Position numbers and translations under genes: made by a program. From Bog-756 sp963734395 (GTDB taxonomy: Bacteria; Actinomycetota; Acidimicrobiia; Acidimicrobiales; RAAP-2), in the NCBI GenBank assembly GCA_963734395.1, contig CAVTGY010000003.1, positions 682,001-746,000 of the forward strand: a stretch of 64,000 nt of DNA. Reading direction: 5' to 3'. The notes below the pieces were generated by a model. It did no database searches and was not told the origin of the DNA. It worked only from the letters and a program-made list of their open reading frames with translations. Shown in pieces: positions 44,956 to 53,624 of this stretch (the stretch's first letter is position 1; every line of letters starts with the position of its first letter).

Positions 44956-45939
44956 TCAGCGCTGGTGCTCGGTGTTTGCCCGCTCTCCGAGCCTGGTTCG
45001 GAGATCTTCCTCGAAGGCGAGAATCTCGGGCGCCATCGCCGCGGCCCGGAGGGCGTCGAGCTTCGGGTAGCCGGCATCCCGCTCCGCATCCCATTCGTCG
45101 GCGAATCGGCCAGAGGCAATGTCGTTGACCAGCTCGCGCATGGTGGCCGCCACATCGAGATGCTGATATCTCCCGGCACGGGACATCTGTCCGTACTGAC
45201 TGGTGGGTGAGTGGTAGGCCATCTGGGCCGCACCACCTTCGAGACGGACGAGCCGGTAGGTCCGCTCGACCTCCCCCGACAGCACCAGCTCGGTGACGAT
45301 CGCCTCGATCGGTATCCCCTGCTCGAGCATGACCTGCACGAACGATTCGCTGACTCTCCGTAACGCGGGGGCCAGCGCCTGCTCCACGGCCAAGTCGAGG
45401 ACGGCTTCCTGGCCGGCGGTGAGCTCGATGGCCCCCTGACGGAGCCCGCCGATGGCCTTGGCCACGGCCAGCACGCGGGAGCGGGCCGTGCCGGTCACGT
45501 CACGGTGGACACCGACGGCGGTGATGAATCCGACACCCTCGAGGAAGCAGCGGCGCACTTCGGGGCCGAGCATCCGCGGGGCCACCATTCCGGCATCGCA
45601 GGAGAGATCGAGTCGTCCAAAGGCCAGTGTGTACCCGCTGGCCACGATCACCACCGATTCCGGGTCGGGCGACAGCGGCAGCGTGGGGATGACGTCGTCA
45701 GGGACCAGGACGCAAATGACGTCGGCATCGTTGGCTCCGTCGAGGTCAACGGTCGTGAACCCATCGGCGGCCGCCATCTCCCTGCTGGGATCGGCTCGCA
45801 CGCAGACGACGACCTCGATACCCGAATCGCGCAGGTTGAGGGCCCACGACCGGCCCTGGTTGCCGTACCCGATCACCGCAGTGCGCTGGCCGTTGAGAGC
45901 GTCAAGGTCCGCCTCGGCTTCGCTCACGATCACCGTCAT
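44956..45939 (-). CDS. Ketol-acid reductoisomerase-like protein, catalytic residues altered
   Basis: The 327-aa product has the IlvC Rossmann loop VIGYGNQGRSWALNLRDSG and an IlvC-like C-terminal helical domain (LEGGAAQMAYHSPTSQYG). The segment that should read DLFGEQAVL, holding the Mg-binding Asp and Glu, appears as LTAGQEAVL, so both acids seem replaced. The usual AP(K)GPG loop is also different (VAPRMLGPEVRR). It is probably not the valine/isoleucine enzyme but a KARI-derived oxidoreductase or binding protein. No other ilv gene is near. It is divergent from a GHMP kinase 131 bases away. Confidence 0.78.
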   Translation of the reverse strand: MTVIVSEAEADLDALNGQRTAVIGYGNQGRSWALNLRDSGIEVVVCVRADPSREMAAADGFTTVDLDGANDADVICVLVPDDVIPTLPLSPDPESVVIVASGYTLAFGRLDLSCDAGMVAPRMLGPEVRRCFLEGVGFITAVGVHRDVTGTARSRVLAVAKAIGGLRQGAIELTAGQEAVLDLAVEQALAPALRRVSESFVQVMLEQGIPIEAIVTELVLSGEVERTYRLVRLEGGAAQMAYHSPTSQYGQMSRAGRYQHLDVAATMRELVNDIASGRFADEWDAERDAGYPKLDALRAAAMAPEILAFEEDLRTRLGERANTEHQR

Positions 45940-46069
45940 GCTCCGACCGTACCTCGCTCTCCTCTCGAGCGCATGCCGGTCGCGCCGTGGTTGCTCCGGC
46001 TCCGGCCCTTGGTGGCTGCCCGGGTTGTCGCCGGTCACTATCGTCGACCGGCATGGTGGTCGACCCAGA

Positions 46070-47062
46070 GTGATCGAGGCAACGGCTCCCATCCGGATCT
46101 GCGACAACGGTGGGTGGACCGACACCTGGTTCGGCGGACCCGGGCGGGTCCTCAACATCGCGGTGGTCCCGGGGGTGGCGGTCTCGATCCGCCCCGCCGC
46201 GGGCCCGGACCTGGTGGTGATCGACGTCCAGGCCTTCGGCGATCGGTATCCGATCGTTCCGGGGGCGCCACGGGATGCCCGTCACCCCCTGCTCGAAGCA
46301 GCCGTCGATTCGTTCCCGCCGGCGAGGGACGTACCCGTCGAGATCATCGTTCGTTCCGCGGTGCCGGCCGGTTGCGGCACGGGCACCTCGGCCGCGGTTG
46401 CGGTTGCGCTGGTGGGTGGGTTGGCCTGGGCCCGTTCCGAACCACTGTCGCCGCGGGCCATCGCCTATGCCGCCCATCGGCTCGAGGTCGACATCCTCGG
46501 CATCCAGAGCGGAATCCAGGATCAACTGAGTGCCGCGTTCGGCGGGATCAACTACCTCGAAATCGAGCCGTTCCCGGAAGCCTCGGTTCACCCGCTGCCG
46601 TCGTGGGACGCGCTCAATCCTCGCCTCACCTTGGTGTTCCTCGGTCGTCCGCACAACTCCTCGGACCTGCACCGTCAAGTGATCGAAGATGGGGGCGATG
46701 GCGCGTCGAAGGCGCTTTCCCGGCTGCGTGACGCGGCGGGAGCCGCCCGTGATGCCGTGCTGTCCAAGGATCTGGAGGGCTTCGGTAGGGCGATGATCGC
46801 CAACACGCAGGCACAGGAGTCACTCCACCCGGCACTGGTCGGCGTGGACGCCAGGCGGATCATCGCCATGGCCATGGCCCAGGGGGCCATCGGGTGGAAG
46901 GTCAACGGCGCCGGCGGGAACGGTGGATCGGTCACGATCTTGAGTCGCTCGAAGGAGGCGAAACAGGCACTCGAGCACGGCATGACCGCTTTGGATCCGC
47001 GTTACCGGGTGCTCCCCGTCCGGGTGAGCGACGTCGGTTTCCAAGTGCGGGGTGCTCTGTAG
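46070..47062 (+). CDS. GHMP-family sugar kinase
   Basis: The 330-aa product begins ATAPIRICDNGGWTDTWFGG, like the heptose-7-phosphate/fucose kinase branch of the GHMP family. The ATP loop is VPAGCGTGTSAAVAVAL, and KVNGAGGNGGSVTIL is motif 3. It phosphorylates a sugar, but which is not evident. GTG 46070 is chosen because the conserved N-terminus starts there; the longer frame overlaps the divergent KARI-like gene. Confidence 0.87.
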   Translation: MIEATAPIRICDNGGWTDTWFGGPGRVLNIAVVPGVAVSIRPAAGPDLVVIDVQAFGDRYPIVPGAPRDARHPLLEAAVDSFPPARDVPVEIIVRSAVPAGCGTGTSAAVAVALVGGLAWARSEPLSPRAIAYAAHRLEVDILGIQSGIQDQLSAAFGGINYLEIEPFPEASVHPLPSWDALNPRLTLVFLGRPHNSSDLHRQVIEDGGDGASKALSRLRDAAGAARDAVLSKDLEGFGRAMIANTQAQESLHPALVGVDARRIIAMAMAQGAIGWKVNGAGGNGGSVTILSRSKEAKQALEHGMTALDPRYRVLPVRVSDVGFQVRGAL

Positions 47063-47162
47063 CCGGGAGCGACTGGGCCCACGGTCGCGATAGACCTACT
47101 CAATCGTCGCCATCGACCTTTAGGATCTCTGCGATCCATCGGCCGGGATATCGGAGACCGTC

Positions 47163-47681
47163 ATGACCGCTTCGCTCGTGTTCTACGGGGTTCTGGGCAT
47201 TGCCAGCACCGTGATCGCCTTTGTCGGCAACCGGCGTCTTTTCGGCGGAGGTGGGGGCGGAGCAGCTGGCGGTGATGGGAGTCGTGCCGGTCGAGGTGCC
47301 GGACGGGTGTCTGCTCTCGAATGCCTGTACTACGTTCTCGGTGTCACGTCGCTTGGGCTCGGCTGGTACTTCAACATCCGGTACGTCCACCAGTACGGCC
47401 ATCAGGCAAGCTACGTCGCATTCACCAAGTCGCTGTTCTCGAATTGGGCTTCGGACTCGGCGGCGCAGGACTACATCATGGTCAATGTGGTACTCCTGCC
47501 ACTTTGGACGATCGTCGACGGACGAAGGCGGGGCCTCCGAATCCCGTGGATCTTCTTTGTCATGAGCCTCTTCACCAGCCTGGCCTTCTCGATGGCGCTG
47601 TTTCTGGCGTTCATCGAGCGGCAGATCCGCTACAACCGTGCGGAACCTGCTGACTCGAGCACCGCGTGGCCACAGTTGTAA
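47163..47681 (+). CDS. DUF2834 integral membrane protein
   Basis: The 172-aa product has four membrane segments (VFYGVLGIASTVIAFV, YYVLGVTSLGLGWYF, MVNVVLLPLWTIVDGR, FFVMSLFTSLAFSMALFLAF) and the FTKSLFSNWASDSAAQDYI loop typical of DUF2834. Function unknown. Its last 52 bases overlap the convergent oxidoreductase gene. Confidence 0.82.
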   Translation: MTASLVFYGVLGIASTVIAFVGNRRLFGGGGGGAAGGDGSRAGRGAGRVSALECLYYVLGVTSLGLGWYFNIRYVHQYGHQASYVAFTKSLFSNWASDSAAQDYIMVNVVLLPLWTIVDGRRRGLRIPWIFFVMSLFTSLAFSMALFLAFIERQIRYNRAEPADSSTAWPQL

Positions 47682-49198
47682 CCGGGGATGAAGGTGACGC
47701 CGGGGCCACCATGACAGCCGGCACCGCACAGGTAGAGACCCTCGATCGGAATCGGCGCATCGGGCCAGCCTCGGGGCCCCGGACGGAATGGTCCCATGAA
47801 TTCCGGCTGGAGCAACCCGTGGGTGAAGTCCCCACCGGTGCAACCGAACATCAGCTCGTAGGTGTAGGCGGGATAGTTGAACTGGCGCTCGACAAGATCT
47901 GGGAAGTTGGGTGCCCTCGCCGCGATCTTGGCAACAATGCGTGCGGCCATCTCGTCGCGCAGTCTCGCTTGTTCCTCACGGGTGGTGCCGATCGGAGAGT
48001 AAAAGGCGAAGCTGCTGGCCACATGCTTACCGTCCGGTGCAAGCCCCGGATCACGGAGGCTCGGTATCGAGAGATTGAACGAGGGTGAGTCGGGGACCAT
48101 TCCCTGCACGGATCCCTCGAAGTCCCGTTGCATTTGTTCGGCGGTTCCGAAGAACGTGACATTGTGGCGAAGATCGCCCTCGTTGAGCACCTGGTAGGGA
48201 CCCGCGTATTCGGGGAGACCGTTGAGGGCGAAGTGGATCTGGAAGTACGCGGCCCGATGATCGATGGCATCTATGCGTTGGGCGAAGTTCTCGGGCTGGG
48301 TTTGGCGGTCGAGCAGCTGGGTAAAGGTGGCGGTCGGGTCGAGATTGGATACGACAACCGGCGACGTCAGGATTTCCCCGTCGGCTAGAGCCACCCCGTC
48401 GACCCGCTCATCGGATGTGACGATTCTCGACACCTTGACATGACGTCGGAGTTCGCCCCCGTACTGCTCGAACAGCCCCAGCAGGTGGTCGGACATGGTG
48501 CCGATGCCACCCTTGACCTTGGACATGGTGACGTCGCCCGGAGACGCCAACGCAAAGGCGAGGCACAGGGCGCTTCCCGGTGAGAACGGGCCCCGGTAGG
48601 TGGAATTCACCGCCAGAAACGCGAGCATGCTGCGAATCGGGGCGTGTTTCTCGCGGTCGGGGAGGAACTGGTCGACGACATCCATGACGCTTCCGAAGAG
48701 GGCGGTGCGGATCGCCAGGCGCTCCTTCTCGTTGGTGGCGCACGCCCACATCTCGTCGAGTGACTTTGGTGGCTTGCGGACGTCCAACCGACCTATGGCC
48801 CGGGCCGGGGCCTCAGCCCAGGCGGCGACCTCCGCCATGCCCAGCACGGCTTCGAGGCCGAGCGTCTCATTGAGATGCTCGAGGAGCCGGTCGGGATCGC
48901 TGTAGAGCAGGATCGGTGGGCCGCCGGTTGGTCCGATGCTGGCCGACTGCACTTCAGGTTCGTAGATCGGGCATGCGGCGAAGCCCAGGTCGTCGAAGAT
49001 CTCGGTTGGGATCGGAAATTGGATCGATCCGGCCAACTCGAAGCGGTAGCCACGGGCAAGCTCTGTGGTCGTGGCCATGCCACCGATGAAGTGGTTCTTC
49101 TCGAGGCAAAGGACCCGCATCCCCCCTCGTGCCATCACGGTGGCAGCGGTGAGACCGTTATGACCAGCTCCGACGACGATGGCGTCGTAGTCCGACAT
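47630..49198 (-). CDS. CrtI/phytoene-desaturase-like FAD oxidoreductase
   Basis: The product is about 522 aa. The FAD loop DAIVVGAGHNGLTAATVMAR is at the N-terminus with LEKNHFIGG after it, and the C-terminal FAD motif GLYLCGAGCHGGPGVTFIPG is typical of the carotenoid-desaturase-like group. Relatives act on carotenoids, or are oxidases of unknown role (including PYROXD2). No phytoene synthase is close. ATG 49198 starts the conserved part; the GTG 9 bases upstream is possible. Confidence 0.87.
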   Translation of the reverse strand: MSDYDAIVVGAGHNGLTAATVMARGGMRVLCLEKNHFIGGMATTTELARGYRFELAGSIQFPIPTEIFDDLGFAACPIYEPEVQSASIGPTGGPPILLYSDPDRLLEHLNETLGLEAVLGMAEVAAWAEAPARAIGRLDVRKPPKSLDEMWACATNEKERLAIRTALFGSVMDVVDQFLPDREKHAPIRSMLAFLAVNSTYRGPFSPGSALCLAFALASPGDVTMSKVKGGIGTMSDHLLGLFEQYGGELRRHVKVSRIVTSDERVDGVALADGEILTSPVVVSNLDPTATFTQLLDRQTQPENFAQRIDAIDHRAAYFQIHFALNGLPEYAGPYQVLNEGDLRHNVTFFGTAEQMQRDFEGSVQGMVPDSPSFNLSIPSLRDPGLAPDGKHVASSFAFYSPIGTTREEQARLRDEMAARIVAKIAARAPNFPDLVERQFNYPAYTYELMFGCTGGDFTHGLLQPEFMGPFRPGPRGWPDAPIPIEGLYLCGAGCHGGPGVTFIPGYNCGHAVLESAGSARL

Positions 49199-49295
49199 CC
49201 GGGTCACCGTAGTGACGTGGCTGCCGTGCTGTCGAACTGCACGTCCTTGGTCACCCCACCGGTGGCAGGTTCGGGATTGCCAGTGGAACCGCGGC

Positions 49296-49676
49296 CTATT
49301 GCGCTCGCATCGAGGTGGCCTGCACCTTCACTCGATCGCGAAACTCACGGCTTTCTTGGCGATGACGATTGCGAATCGCCTGCGCGTCCGCCTTCACCTG
49401 GCGCCTGAATTCGTTCACGTCGTGATGGAAACGCTCCCAGGCGGCCTGGCGACTCACTCCGACCGTTCCGCCCACTACCTCCCAGGTGGCTCCTGCTTCC
49501 ATCGCCTCTCCGACCAGCCGGGCCTCCCAGGTGGACAAAAGCGCAGCGAGGGCGCGGGTGGCTCCGAGGGCCGCCAGCGGTTCGGGTTCTGACGTCGCCC
49601 CCTCCCAGGCCGCGGTCATCAGCGGCGGGACCGTCCGTGGCTCAGTTGCCGGTCCCTCGGCGGTGGTGTCGCTCAT
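49296..49676 (-). CDS. Small HTH-containing protein with paired operators upstream
   Basis: The 126-aa product has a helix-turn-helix-like stretch (ATWEVVGGTVGVSRQAAWER) followed by a highly charged helix rich in Arg and Gln (RRQVKADAQAIRNRHRQESR) that may form a coiled coil or bind nucleic acid. I do not know its regulon. Two near-identical inverted repeats lie directly upstream over its promoter, so it probably represses itself. Confidence 0.72.
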   Translation of the reverse strand: MSDTTAEGPATEPRTVPPLMTAAWEGATSEPEPLAALGATRALAALLSTWEARLVGEAMEAGATWEVVGGTVGVSRQAAWERFHHDVNEFRRQVKADAQAIRNRHRQESREFRDRVKVQATSMRAQ

Positions 49677-49677
49677 C

Positions 49678-49725
49678 TGTCAAGTATGCCTTGACAACCC
49701 GAGCCACGTCAAGATCGCCTTGACA
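49678..49725 (-). promoter_or_regulatory. Twin inverted-repeat operators over the HTH gene promoter
   Basis: TGTCAAG-TATGC-CTTGACA (49678-49696) is a perfect 7-5-7 palindrome and CGTCAAG-ATCGC-CTTGACA (49707-49725) the same with one mismatch; the centres are 29 bases apart, close to three helical turns. Read on the minus strand they contain TTGACG as -35 and CATACT as -10 with 18 bases between, ending 7 bases before the ATG, so the transcript would be near-leaderless. Confidence 0.65.
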
Positions 49726-49778
49726 ACGAGTCCGGCGATTCTCGCTCTCTCGGATTCGTGGGCCAGATCGGCTACAGA

Positions 49779-50018
49779 TCAATCAGCGTGGAAGAGAACC
49801 GCGTGCCGTTCAAGCGCAGTCTCTGCCTCTATCCCCTGGTACAAGCCGATCCACCGCTGGCATGCCTCACAGAAGACGCCCGCCAGTTTGTGCGATCGGA
49901 CAACCGACTCTTCGGCCGAGCTGATGTCGGTGTCGACCGGCCCGATTACCTGCCAACTGCCGTTCTCCGCTGCTCTTCGGATCACCTCTTTGTGTGCCGA
50001 ATAGCTGTCTTTGTCCAT
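49779..50018 (-). CDS. Small Cys/His protein, possible zinc finger
   Basis: The 79-aa product contains FCEACQRWIGLYQG and, 17-20 residues on, ERHAVLFH, giving a C-X2-C ... H-X4-H arrangement that could hold one zinc. The N-terminus is helical. The ATG is at 50018. No family recognised; it may be an orphan regulator. Confidence 0.55.
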   Translation of the reverse strand: MDKDSYSAHKEVIRRAAENGSWQVIGPVDTDISSAEESVVRSHKLAGVFCEACQRWIGLYQGIEAETALERHAVLFHAD

Positions 50019-50198
50019 GTCGTGCCTCTCGAACCGGATTGCGAATGCCCATATTTAGAACGGCAGGAAGGAGAGGGGACTTGAGCCAATTTGCCCAAGA
50101 TTTCCGTTCCCTCGCTTCACCGAGCTGGGCCGGACGTAGATTCCACGACCGAGATTGAGCGAATTTCGTCCGTTTCCGCCGGAGTTCGCCGGATTTCC

Positions 50199-52049
50199 CT
50201 AGGGGGACGCCAATCCGTGTCGGTGGGCGTAGATAGCCGCCTGGGCACGATCGCGGCACTGTGTCTTGGCGAAAATGCGATTGATGTGGGTCTTCACCGT
50301 CGTCTCTGCCACGAACAGCCGTGCGGCTATCTCGGAGTTGGACAACCCGGCGGCCAGCAGGGTCAAGACTTCCACCTCGCGCTCGGTGAGCCCATCCGGA
50401 AGACCCATGGGAACCGGCTCGGACGGGCTCCGGGCTGCGTTGAGCAGAGCAGCCTGAGCAGCTGGATCGAGGACGGACTGTCCTGCTCGGGCTGCTTCGA
50501 TGGCACGGTGGATGTCAGAACGGGTTGCGTCCTTGGTCAGGTACCCGACGGCTCCGGCGGTGAGCGCAGCCACCACCGAATCGTCGTCGGCGTAGGTGGT
50601 CAGAACCACCACGGCGCATTCGGGGTGACGCTCGCGGATGAGCCTGGTCGCTTCCACGCCGTCGAGCCTCGGCATCCGGAGATCCATCAGCACTACATCC
50701 GGAGCGTGCTCGGCAACCAGATCCACCGCTTCTGCCCCGTCGCTGGCCAACCCGACTACCTCGATGTCGGCGAGGCCGCCCACGATGGTGGCGAGGCCCT
50801 CGCGGACCACCCGCTGATCGTCGGCGATGAGCACCTTCATGCCGGAGGCTCGGTTGCCGCTTGGCGGAGTGAAGCTCGGAGTCGGGACCGTTGCCGTGAG
50901 CCGCCATCCGTCGGATGTCGGCCCGGCGTCAAGATGTCCCCCCAGAAGCTCGAGCCGCTCGGCGATGCCCCGCAAGCCGTAACCGGCGCCGCTTCCCTCG
51001 AGCGCTGATTCAGTCGATCCCGCCAGATTCTCGATAGCCAACACGACCGAAGCGGGAGCGTAGGTCAGGGTAACCGACGCGGGCGCACCCGCCGCATGCT
51101 TGATCACATTGGTCAACGCTTCCTGCGCAACGCGAAACAGGTTTGTAACGACTTCCGGGGGGAGAGGCTGTGGGCTCCCCGCAACGCTGAACTCCGCCTT
51201 GCATTGTTGGGAGAGTTTTGCCAACTGGTCTTCAAGGGGAGAAGCATCCTCGCGGAGTGCCTGGACTGCTCCCCGCGCCTCGTTCAGCCCTTCGCGTACC
51301 AGTTGCTGCGCGTCGTGGAGATGTTCACGGATGGCTGGCTTGGTGGTGGGGTCGGCGTCGACAACTGTCGAGAACGCCTGCAGCTGAACAGATAGTGCGG
51401 CGAGGGTGTGAGCGAGAACGTCGTGCAGCTCCCGCGCGAAATGATTGCGCTCAGCGAGGACTGCGGCGCGAGCTCGCTCGACTTCGAGGCGGGCCATCTC
51501 GATCTCCATCTGCGCACTCTGCGCTGCACGCTCGACGGCTTGTTGACGTGTCGTCCCCACCAGGAGCCCGGCGAAGACCGCAGCAAGTCCGCCGATTGCA
51601 ATTCCGATCGGATGGCCGGCAATCGCCACCGCTGCGAACATGGTCAGCGCTCCGGCGACGCTGATCGCCACAGCGGGGGGAAGTGCCCACCGGACGGCCG
51701 CTCCGAGGGCGGCAACCGCCGGGAAGACCAGCGCGAGCGGGACAAAGCCCACCAGCGCCCCGCCCACCAGGGCCATGGAGACGATGGGCGCACCGCTTAC
51801 CCAGCTCGTGACGGCCCTGGCTCTGAGCCACACCCACAGCACCCAGGAGATCACCGCTACTACCAGGAGCAGCGATGCGGCGATCTGCCGGCTCGATTGG
51901 TCGAGGAGCCGGATTTGGGTTGCCACCCCCCAGGTGAGCAGGCCGAGCGAGGCCAGATTGATGGCGTTGGGAAGAACGACCCAGGTCGCGGGCGGCTGAG
52001 ATTGCTGAGGGGGACGTTTCGGTGGCTCCCATGACGGACCCTCAGGCAC
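50199..52049 (-). CDS. NarL-type histidine kinase and response regulator on one open frame
   Basis: The first ~400 residues are a sensor kinase: six hydrophobic segments, the HisKA_3 box with ERNHFARELHDVLAHTLAAL (phospho-His), and the ATPase ending SGAGYGLRGIAERLELLGG. After a Pro-rich linker the frame continues, without stop, into MKVLIADDQRVVREGLATIV, with phospho-Asp in DVVLMDLRMPRLDG and a C-terminal LuxR-type HTH (LTEREVEVLTLLAAGLSNSE). The response regulator looks complete from its own Met (ATG at about 50840). Such pairs are normally two genes overlapping by ATGA; an in-frame fusion is rare, and an indel near the junction could fake it. The GTG start overlaps the stop of the membrane protein upstream. 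Confidence 0.82.
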   Translation of the reverse strand: MPEGPSWEPPKRPPQQSQPPATWVVLPNAINLASLGLLTWGVATQIRLLDQSSRQIAASLLLVVAVISWVLWVWLRARAVTSWVSGAPIVSMALVGGALVGFVPLALVFPAVAALGAAVRWALPPAVAISVAGALTMFAAVAIAGHPIGIAIGGLAAVFAGLLVGTTRQQAVERAAQSAQMEIEMARLEVERARAAVLAERNHFARELHDVLAHTLAALSVQLQAFSTVVDADPTTKPAIREHLHDAQQLVREGLNEARGAVQALREDASPLEDQLAKLSQQCKAEFSVAGSPQPLPPEVVTNLFRVAQEALTNVIKHAAGAPASVTLTYAPASVVLAIENLAGSTESALEGSGAGYGLRGIAERLELLGGHLDAGPTSDGWRLTATVPTPSFTPPSGNRASGMKVLIADDQRVVREGLATIVGGLADIEVVGLASDGAEAVDLVAEHAPDVVLMDLRMPRLDGVEATRLIRERHPECAVVVLTTYADDDSVVAALTAGAVGYLTKDATRSDIHRAIEAARAGQSVLDPAAQAALLNAARSPSEPVPMGLPDGLTEREVEVLTLLAAGLSNSEIAARLFVAETTVKTHINRIFAKTQCRDRAQAAIYAHRHGLASP

Positions 52050-52593
52050 CGATGGGTGACCGATCGGCCGGCATCGGAGAAAGCATACCGGGAGGGGTCA
52101 TTTGGCGGCGGACGGTGTTGGACCGCCAGGCCAGCACGCCAGTGCGAATGACCGCCTCGGTCAGCGCCATCAGGATCAGGGCAGACGTCCAGGCCGTGGC
52201 AGTTGTGATGCTGTGAGCGGCGCTGAAGCGCTCGACCGCGGCACCCCCACCGTGGGTGGCGTAGACCTGGAAGGCGAGCCGTCCACCGGTGCCGAGAATC
52301 CACAGCGCCGCGGCGGCAAAGCCTGCTTTGGCGAAGAGCGTACCTGCGCTGTCGGCGGTGATCGAGGTGAACCGACCGGCCAGCCCGCCGAGAGTGGCTC
52401 CGACAAGAGCGCATCCCACGATGAGCAGGAGGTCGTTCCCTTTGGTCGGGATGCCATGCAGATAGTTGATCGCGACGTAGGTCACGATGCCGATCGGCAG
52501 GAGTAACGCCCGAGTGGTGAGTCGCCGGCCTCGGACCTGGAAGAGAACCAGACCGATAAGGGCGATGTCGATGATGTAGTCGCTTAGTGTCAT
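52042..52593 (-). CDS. Multi-pass membrane protein preceding the kinase
   Basis: The product is about 183 aa with five or six hydrophobic segments (YIIDIALIGLVLFQVRG, ALLLPIGIVTYVAINYL, DLLLIVGCALVGATLGGLAG, WTSALILMALTEAVIRTG). No family recognised with certainty. It overlaps the kinase start by 8 bases, so it is co-translated and could be the sensed partner or target of that two-component system. ATG 52593 is chosen; AGGAGG lies upstream. Confidence 0.75.
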   Translation of the reverse strand: MTLSDYIIDIALIGLVLFQVRGRRLTTRALLLPIGIVTYVAINYLHGIPTKGNDLLLIVGCALVGATLGGLAGRFTSITADSAGTLFAKAGFAAAALWILGTGGRLAFQVYATHGGGAAVERFSAAHSITTATAWTSALILMALTEAVIRTGVLAWRSNTVRRQMTPPGMLSPMPADRSPIGA

Positions 52594-52783
52594 GGATTCA
52601 GTTTCTGCCTCCTGACCTGCCAAGTCGTCAGCCCGGGGGTGGATTGGTGGGTGGAGGGTCCCTCCACCCTGGGATGGAAACGGTCAGAGAACGCCCGTCA
52701 CCGGCTGAGGTGGGGCAGGGGAGTTCGAGGGAAGCCGGAGTCACACCACAGAACCATGCGGTCGGAAGCGAAGCCCAGGTAGA

Positions 52784-53353
52784 TCAGCGGATCCGCTGCA
52801 GGGCGGCGTTGGCAACAGCCAAGTCGAATTCGGTGGCGTCGAAGGAACCCCCGGCCCATTCGAGGTAGAAATCGTGCTCCGCGTCCTCGGGGTTAGCGAT
52901 TACTTCGAGGAACGCCTCGTATCCCGCTGCGCCACCGACGTCCTCGGGTGGACAGGCGTTCTGTCCGTCGAGGCACACACCGAACTTCAAACCCCCATTC
53001 GACCAAGTCAGGCTCTCGATGACCACGTCGTGGTCCCAGCCGTCTCCGAAGTCGTATTCATAGGCAACACGCCGCTCGTCCCGAAGGGCCTGGAGAACGG
53101 TCACGGTCTTCTCGTCGATCTCCCCCTCGGGGTAGTCGTCGAGGCACATCCCATAACGCTTGTCGCCCACCTCAAAGGCGTGGAGATGCGAGTTTGTCCA
53201 GCCCATGGCGGCCAGCATCATCTCGCTCAGCTTGGCCATTCTCACCGTCCCCGGCACGAGGAGCCGTCTCCAGACCACTGGGTGGACGTCGTTCAACTGG
53301 ACGCGGAGCTGGAAGACGCTCCGATCGGGCTGTTGGGCTTTGCGCGGGACCAC
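52784..53353 (-). CDS. PRiA4_ORF3-like protein
   Basis: The product has the plasmid pRiA4b ORF-3 domain: FQLRVQLNDVHPVVWRRLLV, HLHAFEVGDKRYG, YEYDFGDGWDHDVVIE and CPPEDVGGAAGYEAFLE are hallmarks. The domain is widespread on plasmids, near transposons and on chromosomes; its function is unknown. GTG 53353 is the closest start to the conserved part, but upstream in-frame starts exist. The 271 bases between it and the next gene show nothing else clear. Confidence 0.83.
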   Translation of the reverse strand: MVPRKAQQPDRSVFQLRVQLNDVHPVVWRRLLVPGTVRMAKLSEMMLAAMGWTNSHLHAFEVGDKRYGMCLDDYPEGEIDEKTVTVLQALRDERRVAYEYDFGDGWDHDVVIESLTWSNGGLKFGVCLDGQNACPPEDVGGAAGYEAFLEVIANPEDAEHDFYLEWAGGSFDATEFDLAVANAALQRIR

Positions 53354-53624
53354 GGACCCGAGGCTACGCGGTCGAGACCGACCGCGACCGAGCGTGATGG
53401 TAATCGTTGGAGGAGTCGAGGCCGTTGCCGGGCAATCAGTGATCCGGCGCCTATCGCAGCTGGGCTCAATCCAGCTGCTGGTCACCATTAGCCCGCTCCG
53501 TCGTCTTGACCTTGACCTCGGGTGAGGGTTGCACACTGAACTTGCGAACGTTTCGTCAACGAAAGACACGGTCGCCAGCCAGACTGCGACTTCGCTGTCC
53601 CGTTCGCTGAACCCACAGAAGCCA

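Noticed and set aside
52784..53353. PRiA4_ORF3 gene as evidence of a transposon
   Set aside because: No transposase, terminal inverted repeats or target duplication were seen around it; the domain is also common as an ordinary chromosomal gene.
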